A stretch of 64,000 nucleotides of DNA from Chloroflexota bacterium (GCA_016208315.1 JACQYF010000060.1:1-64000), one strand, 5' to 3'. Counted from the stretch's first letter, positions 1-8,714 are shown. Numbers and translations are program-made. The notes: generated by a model from the sequence alone, not told the origin.

Positions 1-2
1 AT

Positions 3-404
3 CACACCGTCTACGAACCGCCCGCGTTGGGTGGACAGACCCCTGCGGAGATGCGCCGCGGTGTGCCCATCGTGCGCTTGACGCTGCCGCTTGCACGACA
101 GATTCCGGAGGGACGCTTACCCATTACCGCCGGACGCTTATATTTCATGCGGAAAGTCAAACCGGCGGGACACATCGAGTTGTTAAACGAAACCTGGGAC
201 GTGGTTCGAAAATGGATGGGCGAATACGTGCGTGCCACGATCCACACCGCCAAGCAGACGCTAACGATTTGGCATCAGCGGGATGCTGACGCAGACTGGC
301 GTCTGCTAAAAACGCGGCAGTTTCGTTTGAACGAATCGGTGTGCGCAGTGCTACCGGTATTTCGCCGAAATCGCACACGATGTCGTGATTACTTCCCCGA
401 CTAG
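3..404 (+). CDS. 3' end of an integrase/transposase gene (partial)
   Basis: The reading frame is already open at the window edge, so the gene starts upstream of the window and only about 133 C-terminal residues are seen. The segment ALGGQTPAEMRR, followed by a beta-rich stretch with RKVKPAGHIELLNETW and VRATIHTAKQTLTIW, is typical of the tail after the rve (DDE integrase) core in IS481-like transposases. The catalytic DDE residues would lie outside the window. It points toward the broken hsdS on the opposite strand, and its last codons carry one copy of a 24-bp direct repeat. Family assignment is from pattern memory, so the exact IS family is uncertain. Confidence 0.6.
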   Translation, partial: HTVYEPPALGGQTPAEMRRGVPIVRLTLPLARQIPEGRLPITAGRLYFMRKVKPAGHIELLNETWDVVRKWMGEYVRATIHTAKQTLTIWHQRDADADWRLLKTRQFRLNESVCAVLPVFRRNRTRCRDYFPD

Positions 405-439
405 AAATTTAAGGTAAATCGCACACGATGTCGTGATTA
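368..439. repeat. 24-bp direct repeat pair at the transposase/hsdS junction
   Basis: The same 24 bases, starting AAATCGCACACG, occur at 368-391 and 416-439, separated by exactly 24 bp. The first copy encodes the end of the transposase fragment. The second lies in the last codons of the hsdS fragment. This marks the rearrangement point between the mobile fragment and the restriction-modification genes. With only two copies it is not a CRISPR array. Confidence 0.85.
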
Positions 440-705
440 TGGACAGCTACGGCTTGCAGGTTTGGTCTGACAGAAGAAATGATGCTGCTGTTCTTTTCAA
501 CACGCCGCCGAGCGCGTGAGGGTGCGTCCTCATAGCGTAACCGCCCGATAGCCGCCGGATCAATGATGCCGTAATAATTCACGTTCGAGATTTCGAGGTA
601 ATCGAACTCGTAGTCGGGATCGGTGTCCGCTGATAGCGCGGAAACGTTTATGACGGCGACATCCTTCAGCCGGTCAGCATTCCAATCCAACGGTAAACAG
701 TTCAT
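409..705 (-). pseudogene. hsdS: Type I restriction-modification specificity subunit, N-terminal fragment
   Basis: This 98-residue ORF matches only the beginning of an HsdS first target-recognition domain: YLEISNVNYYGIID followed by the conserved SSVRPNLQAVAV strand. HsdS proteins are normally about 400-500 residues with two such domains. Similarity stops at the AVAV segment, where the 24-bp direct repeat and the transposase fragment begin, so the gene was probably cut by an insertion or deletion. Its start overlaps the hsdM stop (ATGA, 702-705), as in intact hsdM-hsdS operons. A lone N-terminal fragment is unlikely to direct site recognition. Confidence 0.75.
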
Positions 706-2780
706 GAGTTCGCTAACCCCGCCAACATTTTCTCCGCTTCCTTCTCTAATCGCCAGAACTCATCCAGCAAATCTTCGGCAGGCGTGGGCGGCTCGTAGCG
801 GTAAAAGTATTTGTTTGGCAGAATTTCGTAGCCAAGTTGGCGGCTGTCTTGCCAGCGAATGATGGGCTTGGCAATTTCCCGTTTCAGGAACGCTTCAATG
901 TCCTCGCCATAAGGGATGTACTCGTCATCCTCGATATAGTGGCGGTGCGTCCATTCGACGGAGAGAATTTCCGGCTTGCTCGCCATCAACGCTTTGAACT
1001 TGTCGGTGGCATTGTCTGCGGGAGTGAGAACCAGTGTCTTGGTCTTTGTGTCAGTTGTCATTTCGACGAGCGGGGTTTGCGAAGAGAAATCTCCATCCGC
1101 GCGCGGGGACGAGATTTCTCGCTCCGCTCGAAATGACAGATTGCCAGGTCTGAATGTGATGCGGAATGTCAGCTCGCTCTCGTAAAACTCTTGCTCCTTT
1201 TTCAGGTTCGCCGCACTAAAAGTTTTGGCGTAAGGTTCGGTGATGATCGCGGGCTGGTCGTGCTCGTCGGTCTGCCAGAACACCACCTTAACCTTGTGAT
1301 AGGCGAAATCCTCGCGCCGGAAAATTTTCACCTGTTTATCGCTAGAGCCACGCGGCCAACCCTCGCGGTACTGCTGCTCAATCCAGGCGCGGTGCGCGTC
1401 GGTGAGGCGGTTGCGTTTGTTGCCAAAGGATTTCGGTTCTTTCTCGTACTGCTGGCGCGCATCAATCAGCATCACCTTGCCGCAATGGTCGGCGGGCTTG
1501 TCGCTGCGCAGCAGCCAGATGTACGTGAAAATGCCGGTGTTGTAAAAGAGCTGGTCGGGCAGCATCACGATAGCGTCGAGCCAATCGTTCTCCAGAATCC
1601 AGCGGCGGATTTCGCTCTCGCCGGAGCCACAGTCGCCGTTGGAGAGCGGCGAGCCGTTGAAGATGATGGCAATGCGACTGCCGCCTTTATCCGCCGGGCG
1701 CATCTTGGCGAGCATGGTCTGCAAAAAGAGCAGAGCGCCGTCGTTGGTGCGCGGCATCCCGGCTTGGTAGCGCGTCTTTTCCAGCTTGCGCGCCTCGGTC
1801 TCGTAGCCGTCCTTGCCGCCCCACGTCACGCCAAAGGGCGGATTGGAGAGCATAAAGTCGAAACGGTCGAGTGGCTGGGCAAGTTGGTCGCCCGGCTCTT
1901 TGCTGTGCGGGTCGTGCGGAATGAGCGAGTTTCCCAGATACACTTTTGCTTGCTTGTCGTTCTTGATGAGCAAGTCAGCTTGGCAGATGGCATAGTTGGT
2001 CGGGGACAGTTCTTGACCGTGAACGGTGACAAAGTTCTCGACGCTGGCTTTCTGTTCCGGTGTGGTCGCGCGGTCGAGCAGGTGTTCCTTGGCGACGGAC
2101 AACATGCCGCCGGTGCCGCACGCGGGATCGTAAATCGAAATGTGGTGATCGGGAATGGGGATTTCGAGCAACTCGACCATGAGCCGGATGACTTCGCGCG
2201 GGGTAAAGTGCTCTCCGGCTTCCTCGCCGCTTTGTTCCGAAAAACGCCGCAGCAACTCTTCGTAGATATAGCCCATCTCCAAGCCAGAGAGCTTGTCAGT
2301 GCCCAACTCCAATTCCTTGTACTGGCTCAGAATCGGGGCGAGGCGATTGTTCTTCACCATCTGTCCGATGGTGGCGCGGTAATTGAAATGCTCGATGATG
2401 TCGTCAACGTTCTTGGAAAAGCCGTTGATATAGGCGCGAAAGTTCGCCTCAAGGAGCGTGTGATCTTCTTCGTAGACCTTGCGGAGCGTCCAGTCGGTTG
2501 TATTGGAGAACGGCGACTGCTGGGGGTTTTGCTCCAACTTTTTGACCAGCGCGCCAAGTTCCTTGTCGGTGATTTTTGGTTTCCTGGCGCGAATCTCTGC
2601 GCGCTTGTCTTCGCGCCAAGCGATCAACACGCACTCTAATCGCCGGATGACGATGATGGGCAGAATGACGCTCTGATATTCGTAGGCCTTGAACTTGCCG
2701 CGCAGCCGCTCGGCGGATTTCCAGATGTCGCCAGCCAGGTTGTCGAGCTTGGGTTTGTTGAGTGCGTTGGATTCATTCAT
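702..2780 (-). CDS. hsdM: Type I restriction-modification N6-adenine methyltransferase subunit
   Basis: This is the modification subunit, which transfers methyl from S-adenosylmethionine to adenine in the site read by HsdS. The N-terminal HsdM_N region (about residues 10-150) is followed by the methyltransferase domain, with the SAM motif DPACGTGG near residue 218 and the catalytic NPPF motif near residue 313. At 692 residues it is longer than many HsdM proteins. Part of the extra length (about residues 548-575) is translated from an inserted palindromic repeat at 1056-1138 and stays in frame. The start overlaps the stop of the small upstream ORF, and the stop overlaps the hsdS fragment, so the three form one operon. 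No hsdR is adjacent. One lies 56 kb away in the window with its own hsdS. Confidence 0.93.
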   Translation of the reverse strand: MNESNALNKPKLDNLAGDIWKSAERLRGKFKAYEYQSVILPIIVIRRLECVLIAWREDKRAEIRARKPKITDKELGALVKKLEQNPQQSPFSNTTDWTLRKVYEEDHTLLEANFRAYINGFSKNVDDIIEHFNYRATIGQMVKNNRLAPILSQYKELELGTDKLSGLEMGYIYEELLRRFSEQSGEEAGEHFTPREVIRLMVELLEIPIPDHHISIYDPACGTGGMLSVAKEHLLDRATTPEQKASVENFVTVHGQELSPTNYAICQADLLIKNDKQAKVYLGNSLIPHDPHSKEPGDQLAQPLDRFDFMLSNPPFGVTWGGKDGYETEARKLEKTRYQAGMPRTNDGALLFLQTMLAKMRPADKGGSRIAIIFNGSPLSNGDCGSGESEIRRWILENDWLDAIVMLPDQLFYNTGIFTYIWLLRSDKPADHCGKVMLIDARQQYEKEPKSFGNKRNRLTDAHRAWIEQQYREGWPRGSSDKQVKIFRREDFAYHKVKVVFWQTDEHDQPAIITEPYAKTFSAANLKKEQEFYESELTFRITFRPGNLSFRAEREISSPRADGDFSSQTPLVEMTTDTKTKTLVLTPADNATDKFKALMASKPEILSVEWTHRHYIEDDEYIPYGEDIEAFLKREIAKPIIRWQDSRQLGYEILPNKYFYRYEPPTPAEDLLDEFWRLEKEAEKMLAGLANS
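1056..1138. repeat. Imperfect palindromic element inserted in hsdM
   Basis: The arms TGTCATTTCGA and TCGAAATGACA flank an 83-bp interval that also carries inverted AGAAATCTC/GAGATTTCT blocks. Read on the minus strand it is translated as LSFRAEREIS..., which looks unlike any HsdM segment. It belongs to a common class of small palindromic interspersed elements related in layout to the TGTCATTGCGAG elements at 46873 and 48357. Confidence 0.8.
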
Positions 2781-2983
2781 CTTCGGTTATGGCGTAGCCC
2801 CAATCTTTTCTCTACTTCTTCGATTGGAATCAGTTTCTGCTTTTTGGCGTGTTCACACCGTTTTTCCAAAAACCTCATGAGTTTCTTGTTCGCACGCGTT
2901 GTCTTGATTTCCTCCTCGAAATCGGCGCTATCGCCAACGTAGAAAGATTGCGCCGAGGTGAGACTGATCGTGTATTTTGCCAT
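2777..2983 (-). CDS. Small protein of unknown function leading the hsdM operon
   Basis: The protein has 68 residues, starts MAKYTISL and ends PIEEVEKRLGL plus a basic tail. It is rich in charged residues, with no signal peptide or membrane segment. The ATG is supported by a near-perfect sigma-70 promoter whose -10 box ends 6 nt upstream, which implies a leaderless mRNA. The stop overlaps the hsdM start by ATGA, so it is co-transcribed with hsdM. The compact N-terminal strand and C-terminal PIEEVEKRL helix loosely recall Phd/YefM-type antitoxins, but that is not enough for a call. A role in control of the restriction-modification operon is an inference from position only. Confidence 0.6.
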   Translation of the reverse strand: MAKYTISLTSAQSFYVGDSADFEEEIKTTRANKKLMRFLEKRCEHAKKQKLIPIEEVEKRLGLRHNRR

Positions 2984-2989
2984 GCGGCG

Positions 2990-3018
2990 AGTATAGTCCT
3001 GATTTCTGTCCCTGTCAA
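2990..3018 (-). promoter_or_regulatory. Sigma-70 promoter of the hsdM operon
   Basis: On the minus strand TTGACA (3018-3013) and TATACT (2995-2990) are separated by exactly 17 bp. The ATG at 2983 begins 7 nt after the -10 box, so transcription should start at or beside the start codon. The rest of 2984-3278 contains no convincing gene. Confidence 0.8.
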
Positions 3019-3278
3019 AGAACACAATAACGAATTTTGGAAATAGCGAATGGGCCGGGAACAATTCGTAATTCCTCAATGCGCTGTTGTCGTTTGCGTT
3101 GACACACCCTTCGTTGTGTGCTATCATCATCGCGAACTCGTCGCGTGGAGGAAAGGCGCGTTGAGGTGGCGCGGTTGACGAAGGCGTATTCGATACCGGC
3201 TCTGGACGAGGGCTTGGTCTGCGGTGAGTGGCGCGGAGCAAGCCCTTTCGTTTACCGGATTCGTTGCGGAGAGCTAAC

Positions 3279-4208
3279 TTGAAAATCGGTTTGGCGCTGG
3301 GCGGCGGCGGCGTGAAAGGGGTGGCGCATATCGGCGTGCTGCGCGTGCTGGAAGCCGAGCACATCCCGGTAGATGTCATCGCCGGCTCAAGCGCGGGCGC
3401 CATCGCCGGCGCGCTGTTTGCCGCCGGCAAGACGGCGGACGAAATCCAACTGCTCATGCGCCAAATGACCTTTCGCAAGTGGTTCGCGCGCGACAGCTCC
3501 GGCCTGGGATTGTTCAGCACCGACGGTATGCACCGGTTGATCGAGTCGGCGGTCGGCGAGGATGTGAATATCGAGGATTTGCCGCGCCGCTTTGTGTGCG
3601 TGGCCGTAGACCTTGACGCGCAGCAAGAAGTGGTGTTCAGTTCGGGGCCGCTCGCCGATGCGGTGTGCGCGAGCGCGGCCTATCCCGGGCTGTTCGCCCC
3701 GGTCCGCAACGACGGCCGGATGCTCTTCGATGGCGGTGTGCTCAACCCCGTGCCCTTTGACGTCGCGCGACGCTATGGCGCGGACTGCGTGATCGCGGTG
3801 GACCTGGGCGCGCACGAGCCGTTCTTCGCGACGCTCGACTCGGCCGAGTTGCGCCTGGGCAATCCGTTGTGGCAGCTCTTTTACACCCTGTCGCATCAAA
3901 AGATGTTTCGCGTCATCGAGCGCTCGCTGGAAATCATGCTGCGGCAGATTCGCGACCAAAAGTTCAAAGAATCGCCGCCGGACCTGATCATTTATCCCAA
4001 GGTGCGCGAGATTGGGCTGCTCGATTTTCATCTCGTCGAAACGTGCATGGCGAATGGCGAGCACGCGGCGCGCGAGTTGCTACCGGAAATTCAACGACTG
4101 GCGAATCCGCCCCAGCCCATACCGGTCCCCAAGCCCTGGCAAAAGCTGTCGGCGCGAATTAGAAACGCGATCGCGATGCGACGGATGCGCAACGCGGCGG
4201 GCGAATGA
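3279..4208 (+). CDS. Patatin-like phospholipase / NTE-family lipid hydrolase
   Basis: This is a serine lipid acyl hydrolase of the RssA/patatin type, which would release fatty acids from membrane lipids with a Ser-Asp dyad. Visible features are the oxyanion-hole loop GGGGVKG at residues 8-14, the nucleophile elbow GSSAG at 36-40 (Ser38) and the catalytic Asp in DGGVLNPVP. I chose TTG at 3279 because GGAGAG lies 5 nt upstream and the protein then begins LKIGLALGGGG, the usual patatin N-terminus. A GTG at 3228 in the same frame would add 17 residues without a good ribosome site. No membrane segment is evident. Confidence 0.88.
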   Translation: MKIGLALGGGGVKGVAHIGVLRVLEAEHIPVDVIAGSSAGAIAGALFAAGKTADEIQLLMRQMTFRKWFARDSSGLGLFSTDGMHRLIESAVGEDVNIEDLPRRFVCVAVDLDAQQEVVFSSGPLADAVCASAAYPGLFAPVRNDGRMLFDGGVLNPVPFDVARRYGADCVIAVDLGAHEPFFATLDSAELRLGNPLWQLFYTLSHQKMFRVIERSLEIMLRQIRDQKFKESPPDLIIYPKVREIGLLDFHLVETCMANGEHAARELLPEIQRLANPPQPIPVPKPWQKLSARIRNAIAMRRMRNAAGE

Positions 4209-4316
4209 TTTTGACCGATTTGACAAACAAGGCAAAGACAGGTACACACGTAGGCAAGAGCCGAAGCCGGCACTCTTGTTTGGTGAATGTACCTGTTTTC
4301 ATTGTGGGGAGGTTGG

Positions 4317-5762
4317 GTGACTGAGGCGACCATGCAAGCGCAGGTCCGGGAGAAAGGATGGGCGGCGATCACTTCCGTGGTCGCGGCGATATTCTTGACG
4401 TCCATGAAACTCGTCGTCGCATTGATGACGGGTAGTCTCGGCATTCTCGCCGAAGCCGCGCATTCCGGGCTTGACCTGATCGCCGCACTGATCACCTTGT
4501 TCGCGGTCCGCGTCAGCGACCGCCCGGCCGACGAAAGCCACCCCTACGGCCACGGCAAAGTCGAAAACCTGAGCGCGCTCGCCGAGACATTTTTGCTGCT
4601 CCTGACGTGCGCGTGGATCATTTACGAGGCCATCAATCGCCTCGTGTTCGAATTCAAGGAAGTGGACCCAAGCATTTGGGCCTTTATGACGATGGGTATC
4701 TCCATCTTGGTGGATTACTCGCGATCGAAGATGCTCGCGCGCGCCGCGCAGAAATATCACAGCCAGGCGCTGGAAGCCGATGCCCTGCACTTTCGGACGG
4801 ACATTTGGAGTTCGACCGTCGTCATTATCGGTCTGGCGCTGGTCTGGTTCGGCGAAGCGACCGGTCAGACCTCCATCTTTGTGCGCGCGGACGCGCTGGC
4901 CGCCCTTGTCGTAGCGGGCATCGTCGTCCTGGTGAGCTTGCGGTTGGGCCGGCGCACGATTGATGGGCTGCTCGACCGGGCGCCGCACGGCCTTGCCGAC
5001 CACATTTCCGCGGTGGTCGCAAAGGTCACGAACGTCCGTCGCGTTAACCGCGTCCGCGTACGCGACGTGGGCAGCCAAACCTTTGTGGATTTGAGTGTGG
5101 CCGTGCCGCGGCATCTTTCGTTCGAAGAGAGCCACGCGGTCGCCGTGCAAGCGCAAGCGGCCGTGCGCACGGTTGCGCCCAACGCGGACGTGGTGGTTAA
5201 CGCCTTTCCGATTTCGGAGAACGAAGGCGTTTTGGAGCGCATCCAGGCGATTGCCGCGCACGGTCATTTTGCCATTCACAATGTGACGACGCACTGGACG
5301 CGGCGCGGCATGTGGATTGACCTCGACCTGGAGGTAGACCCACATTTGTCGCTCGAGCGCGCGCACGCGCAGGCCACCGATTTGGAGATGCAGCTGCGCG
5401 CCGAGTTCGTCAACGCCAATTCGACCGCGCCAAGCCGCATTGCCGACATAAACGTCCACATCGAGCCGCGGCCCGAAGAATTGATCCAGGGTTCCGAGCT
5501 GCGGCCCAAAGACGCGCACAAATATGTCCGGCAGATCGAGCAGGTACGGAGCGGGCTGCCGCGAACGCACGCCGTTCAAGACATCCAACTGCAAAATCTA
5601 AACGGCAAAGTCTATCTTTCCTTTCATTTGATCCTCGATCCGGATGTGCCGATCGGCGAGGTCCACAGCTTGGCCGAAGAAATGGAAAACCGGCTGCGCC
5701 GCGAATTTCCCCAGCTGGGGCGCGTGGTCATTCACGCGGAGCCGCACAATAGTAAAACGTGA
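4317..5762 (+). CDS. Cation diffusion facilitator with three C-terminal ZT-dimer-like domains
   Basis: This is a CDF-family metal/proton antiporter. The N-terminal half has about six membrane helices with the metal-site motif HSGLD in TM2 and the HPYGHGKVE loop typical of FieF-like proteins. The cytoplasmic part is unusual: about 270 residues that divide into three successive ZT-dimer-like modules (roughly residues 205-290, 295-385 and 390-475), where most members have one. GTG at 4317 is preferred over ATG 4287 because GGGGAGG lies 5 nt before it. The last codons and the TGA stop lie inside a GTAAAAC/GTGAAAC heptad array. The substrate metal (Zn, Fe or Mn) cannot be told from sequence. Confidence 0.88.
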   Translation: MTEATMQAQVREKGWAAITSVVAAIFLTSMKLVVALMTGSLGILAEAAHSGLDLIAALITLFAVRVSDRPADESHPYGHGKVENLSALAETFLLLLTCAWIIYEAINRLVFEFKEVDPSIWAFMTMGISILVDYSRSKMLARAAQKYHSQALEADALHFRTDIWSSTVVIIGLALVWFGEATGQTSIFVRADALAALVVAGIVVLVSLRLGRRTIDGLLDRAPHGLADHISAVVAKVTNVRRVNRVRVRDVGSQTFVDLSVAVPRHLSFEESHAVAVQAQAAVRTVAPNADVVVNAFPISENEGVLERIQAIAAHGHFAIHNVTTHWTRRGMWIDLDLEVDPHLSLERAHAQATDLEMQLRAEFVNANSTAPSRIADINVHIEPRPEELIQGSELRPKDAHKYVRQIEQVRSGLPRTHAVQDIQLQNLNGKVYLSFHLILDPDVPIGEVHSLAEEMENRLRREFPQLGRVVIHAEPHNSKT

Positions 5763-5852
5763 AACGTGAAACGTGAAACGTGAAACGTAAAACGTAAAAC
5801 GTAATCGGCACGATCCGAATTGAAGCATTACGTTTTTCGCCTTACGTTTTAC
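5752..5852. repeat. Heptanucleotide array with inverted second half
   Basis: Seven perfect-period 7-mers, GTAAAAC, GTGAAAC x4 and GTAAAAC x2, run from 5752. After a spacer the inverse appears as TTACGTTTTTCGCCTTACGT up to 5852. The array begins inside the last codons of the CDF gene and ends directly before the ribosome site (GGAGG) of the CBS gene. Confidence 0.9.
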
Positions 5853-5863
5853 TGGAGGACACC

Positions 5864-6286
5864 ATGTCACAGACGCCTATCGTCCAACAAGTCATGTCGC
5901 GTGAGCCGGTCACGGTCGAGCCCGAGGACACCATTCGCACGGCGATAGACGGGATGCGCGCGCGGCAATGCCGCCGCCTCCCCGTCGTCGAACGCGGCAA
6001 GCTCGTGGGCATTGTCAGCGACCGGGACTTGCGGCGCGCGACCAATTCACCTTTTGTGCTGCGCGACCGTTGGTACGACGAATTCGTGCTCGATCACATC
6101 ACCGTCCGCGCGTGCATGACACCTAACCCGGCGACGGTGACGCCGCGCACGCCGATCATACAAGCAGCGCAATTAATGCGCGATCGCAAAATCGGCGGGC
6201 TGCCGGTGATCGAAGACGAGCAACTGGTGGGGATTGTGACCGAGACCGACCTGTTAAACTATCTTATCCAGACCCTGGGAACGTAA
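5864..6286 (+). CDS. Two-CBS-domain protein (AcuB-like)
   Basis: The protein has 140 residues and consists almost only of a CBS pair: one module at about residues 8-65 (VMSREPVTV ... GIVSDRDLRR) and a second at about 80-138 (CMTPNPATV ... GIVTETDLL). Such Bateman modules bind adenine nucleotides or SAM and report energy state. GGAGG lies 7 nt before the ATG. A paralogue occurs at 18976 near an AcuA-like acetyltransferase. A role like AcuB (acetate/acetoin metabolism) is possible but not proven by sequence. Confidence 0.85.
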   Translation: MSQTPIVQQVMSREPVTVEPEDTIRTAIDGMRARQCRRLPVVERGKLVGIVSDRDLRRATNSPFVLRDRWYDEFVLDHITVRACMTPNPATVTPRTPIIQAAQLMRDRKIGGLPVIEDEQLVGIVTETDLLNYLIQTLGT

Positions 6287-6306
6287 TCCATCGGGTTGAG
6301 GGCAAC

Positions 6307-7941
6307 GTGGCTGCAATGATGGCAATTGATTTTTCGGCAAAGACGCGTTTGGCTAATTTGGCAAAAAGCAAAGACGAATGGTTCGACATTTTGGTCGTCG
6401 GCGGCGGCATCACGGGCGCGGGCATCGCGCGGGATGCCGCGCTGCGCGGTTACAAGGTTGCGCTGGTTGACAAGGGCGATTTCGCGAGCGGCGCATCGTC
6501 CAAGTCGTCCAAGCTGGTGCATGGCGGCATTCGCTATTTGGAATTGTTCGAGTTCGGCTTGGTTTTTGAAGCGAGCCGCGAGCGCCGCATCCTTTGGGAA
6601 ATCGCGCCGGACCTCGTTCGCCCGCTGCCGTTTCTTTTTCCGGTCTATCGCGACGCGCGCTGGCCCGCTTGGATGATTGATATGGGCCTGTGGATGTACG
6701 ATGGGCTATCGCTGTTCCGCAATTTCAAGCGCCATCGCATGTATTCCAACGCGCAGATCAGCCGGGTGATGCGCGGCTTTGATACGCGGAATACGGCGGG
6801 CGGCGCGCATTACTACGACGCGCAGGTAGACGACGCGCGCCTCACGCTCGAGTCCATTCGCGCCGCGCATCGTCACGGCGCGGTCGTCGCCAACTACGCG
6901 CAAGTGGATGCGCTGCTCAAAGACCAGGGCCGCGTCGTCGGCGTTCAAGGGCACGATGTGTTGTGCGGACAGCGGTTTCAGCTTCACGCGCGCGTCGTCG
7001 TGAACGCGACCGGGCCGTGGACGGATTCGCTCACACAGCTCGACGATCCCCATTCGCCGCGCCGCTTGCGCCCGACCAAGGGCGTTCACATTTTGGTGCC
7101 GCGCGACAAGGTCGGCGGCGAGAGCGCGGTGACGTTTCCGGCCCAGAGCGATGGACGCTTGATGTTCGTGATTCCCTGGGCCCAGTTTTCGATTGTCGGT
7201 ACGACCGACACCGATTTTCAAGGCGACTATGATCGCGTGTACGCGAATGCGGCAGACGTGGATTATGTGATCGCGGCGGTGAATCATGCATTCCCGCAAT
7301 CCGCCATCCAAAAATCGGATGTGATTAGCGCCTATGCGGGCTTACGGCCCCTTGTATTGCAAGAGGGCAAGAGCGCCACCAAGACCTCGCGTGAGCACGA
7401 GATCTGGACGACCGAATCGGGTCTGCTCAACATCGCCGGCGGTAAGCTGACGACCTATCGCGCCATGGCGCAAGAGTTGGTGGACGCGGCCGCGAAAATA
7501 CTGCGCGAGGGCTTTGATATCGCGCCGGCGCGCACTTGCCTGACCGCGCGCACCGGGTTGATCGAAGGGTACGGCGCAGTGTCACCCGACGGCCTGAGTG
7601 ACGAAGTGATCACGCATCTGCGTCACGTCCACGGGCCGCAGTACGGGCGCGTGCTTCAGGTCGCTAACCGCGATCCCCGGCTCAAGCTGCCCATCATCGA
7701 AGGACTACCGTACATTTGGGCCGAAATACCGTACGCGATTGAAAACGAAATGGCGCTGACCGTCGCCGATGTTCTCAGTCGTCGCACGCACATTCTCACG
7801 GAGGCGACCGACAATGGGTTGGGCGCTGCGCCCGAAGTTGCCGCTCGTCTGGGCGAGTCCCTTGATTGGGACAAGAGCAAAATCGAACAAGAACTGCGGG
7901 CGTATCAAGACGAGGTGGCGCGGGCGCGCGCGTTCCGATGA
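6307..7941 (+). CDS. glpD: FAD-dependent glycerol-3-phosphate dehydrogenase
   Basis: It oxidises sn-glycerol-3-phosphate to dihydroxyacetone phosphate and passes electrons to the quinone pool at the inner membrane face. The dinucleotide motif GGGITGAGIARDAALRG is at about residues 31-47, followed by the GlpA/GlpD signature SSKSSKLVHGGIRYLE. The C-terminal GlpD cap domain is present, and the 544-residue length is normal. I used GTG 6307 (GAGGG 4 nt upstream). ATG 6316 or 6319 are alternatives. The stop overlaps the next methyltransferase start, so the two are translationally coupled. Confidence 0.93.
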   Translation: MAAMMAIDFSAKTRLANLAKSKDEWFDILVVGGGITGAGIARDAALRGYKVALVDKGDFASGASSKSSKLVHGGIRYLELFEFGLVFEASRERRILWEIAPDLVRPLPFLFPVYRDARWPAWMIDMGLWMYDGLSLFRNFKRHRMYSNAQISRVMRGFDTRNTAGGAHYYDAQVDDARLTLESIRAAHRHGAVVANYAQVDALLKDQGRVVGVQGHDVLCGQRFQLHARVVVNATGPWTDSLTQLDDPHSPRRLRPTKGVHILVPRDKVGGESAVTFPAQSDGRLMFVIPWAQFSIVGTTDTDFQGDYDRVYANAADVDYVIAAVNHAFPQSAIQKSDVISAYAGLRPLVLQEGKSATKTSREHEIWTTESGLLNIAGGKLTTYRAMAQELVDAAAKILREGFDIAPARTCLTARTGLIEGYGAVSPDGLSDEVITHLRHVHGPQYGRVLQVANRDPRLKLPIIEGLPYIWAEIPYAIENEMALTVADVLSRRTHILTEATDNGLGAAPEVAARLGESLDWDKSKIEQELRAYQDEVARARAFR

Positions 7942-8714
7942 GTAACCTAACCGAGATCGAATTCTATGACCGCCTCGCCGAATTTTTCGACGTGATGACC
8001 GATTGGCGGAGCCGGCTCGCGTTCGAGATGCCCTTCCTGCTGCAAATCCTCGCGCAGCATCAGGTTCGTTCGGTGCTCGATTGCGCCAGCGGGACGGGAT
8101 GGCACGCTATCGCTCTGGCGCAGCGCGGCTATCGAGTTGCGGGGAGCGATGCCAGCGCGGAGATGATCGCCCGCGCGCGGCAGAACGCCCAGCGCGAGAG
8201 TGTCGCGATTCCGTTCCACGTCGCAACCTTTCAAAACTTGCGCGCAACCTTCGCCGAACGTTTCGATTCGGTACTGTGCCTCGGCAATTCCTTTCCTCAC
8301 GTGTTAACCGACGATGCCGCGCGCGCTAGTCTCGCAAACGTGCGCGATGTCCTGCGCGCGGGCGGTGTCTTGGTGCTGCACAACTTGAACTATGACAAGC
8401 GTTGGCGCGACAAGCCGCGCTGGTTCGCGGTCAATTCGGGCACGCTCGACGGCAGGGAGACCCTCGTCTGGCGATTTGCGGATTATGGCGAATCGCTCAT
8501 AACGTTCAACGTCGCCCTGTTCGCGAAAAGCGACAAGGGCGCGTGGTCGGTCCAGGTGCAAAGTACGCCGCAGCGACCGTATCAACATCAAGAGCTGGAG
8601 AATCTCCTTCGCGCGGCGGGCTTTCGCAAACTCGAGTTCTACGGCAGTTTGCAAGGTGAAGCATTCGATCCCGCGCAGTCCGGGGATTTGGTGATCGTCG
8701 CCGTTAGTATATAA
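7938..8714 (+). CDS. Class I SAM-dependent methyltransferase
   Basis: The protein has 258 residues with the Rossmann motif I VLDCASGTGWHAIALA (about 46-61), acidic motif II GSDAS, and the later LRAGGVLVLHNLNYD strand typical of Methyltransf_25/11 enzymes. Its ATG overlaps the glpD stop, so it is made with GlpD. The substrate is unknown. The C-terminal half, with a beta-rich insert around WRFADYGESLITF, resembles small-molecule methyltransferases. No membrane segment. Confidence 0.85.
   Translation: MSNLTEIEFYDRLAEFFDVMTDWRSRLAFEMPFLLQILAQHQVRSVLDCASGTGWHAIALAQRGYRVAGSDASAEMIARARQNAQRESVAIPFHVATFQNLRATFAERFDSVLCLGNSFPHVLTDDAARASLANVRDVLRAGGVLVLHNLNYDKRWRDKPRWFAVNSGTLDGRETLVWRFADYGESLITFNVALFAKSDKGAWSVQVQSTPQRPYQHQELENLLRAAGFRKLEFYGSLQGEAFDPAQSGDLVIVAVSI

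Noticed and set aside
1191-2639. 482-codon open frame on the plus strand opposite hsdM
   Set aside because: It mirrors the hsdM coding sequence, has no recognisable domain, and is a common artefact of GC-rich codon bias.
4209-4240. TTTTGACCGATTTGAC after the patatin gene as another phased promoter
   Set aside because: The repeat distance is 9 bp rather than 11, and no -10 box follows at the right place.
4299-5594. 431-codon open frame on the minus strand opposite the CDF gene
   Set aside because: It is a shadow of the CDF transporter, with low-complexity His/Arg-rich translation and no ribosome site.
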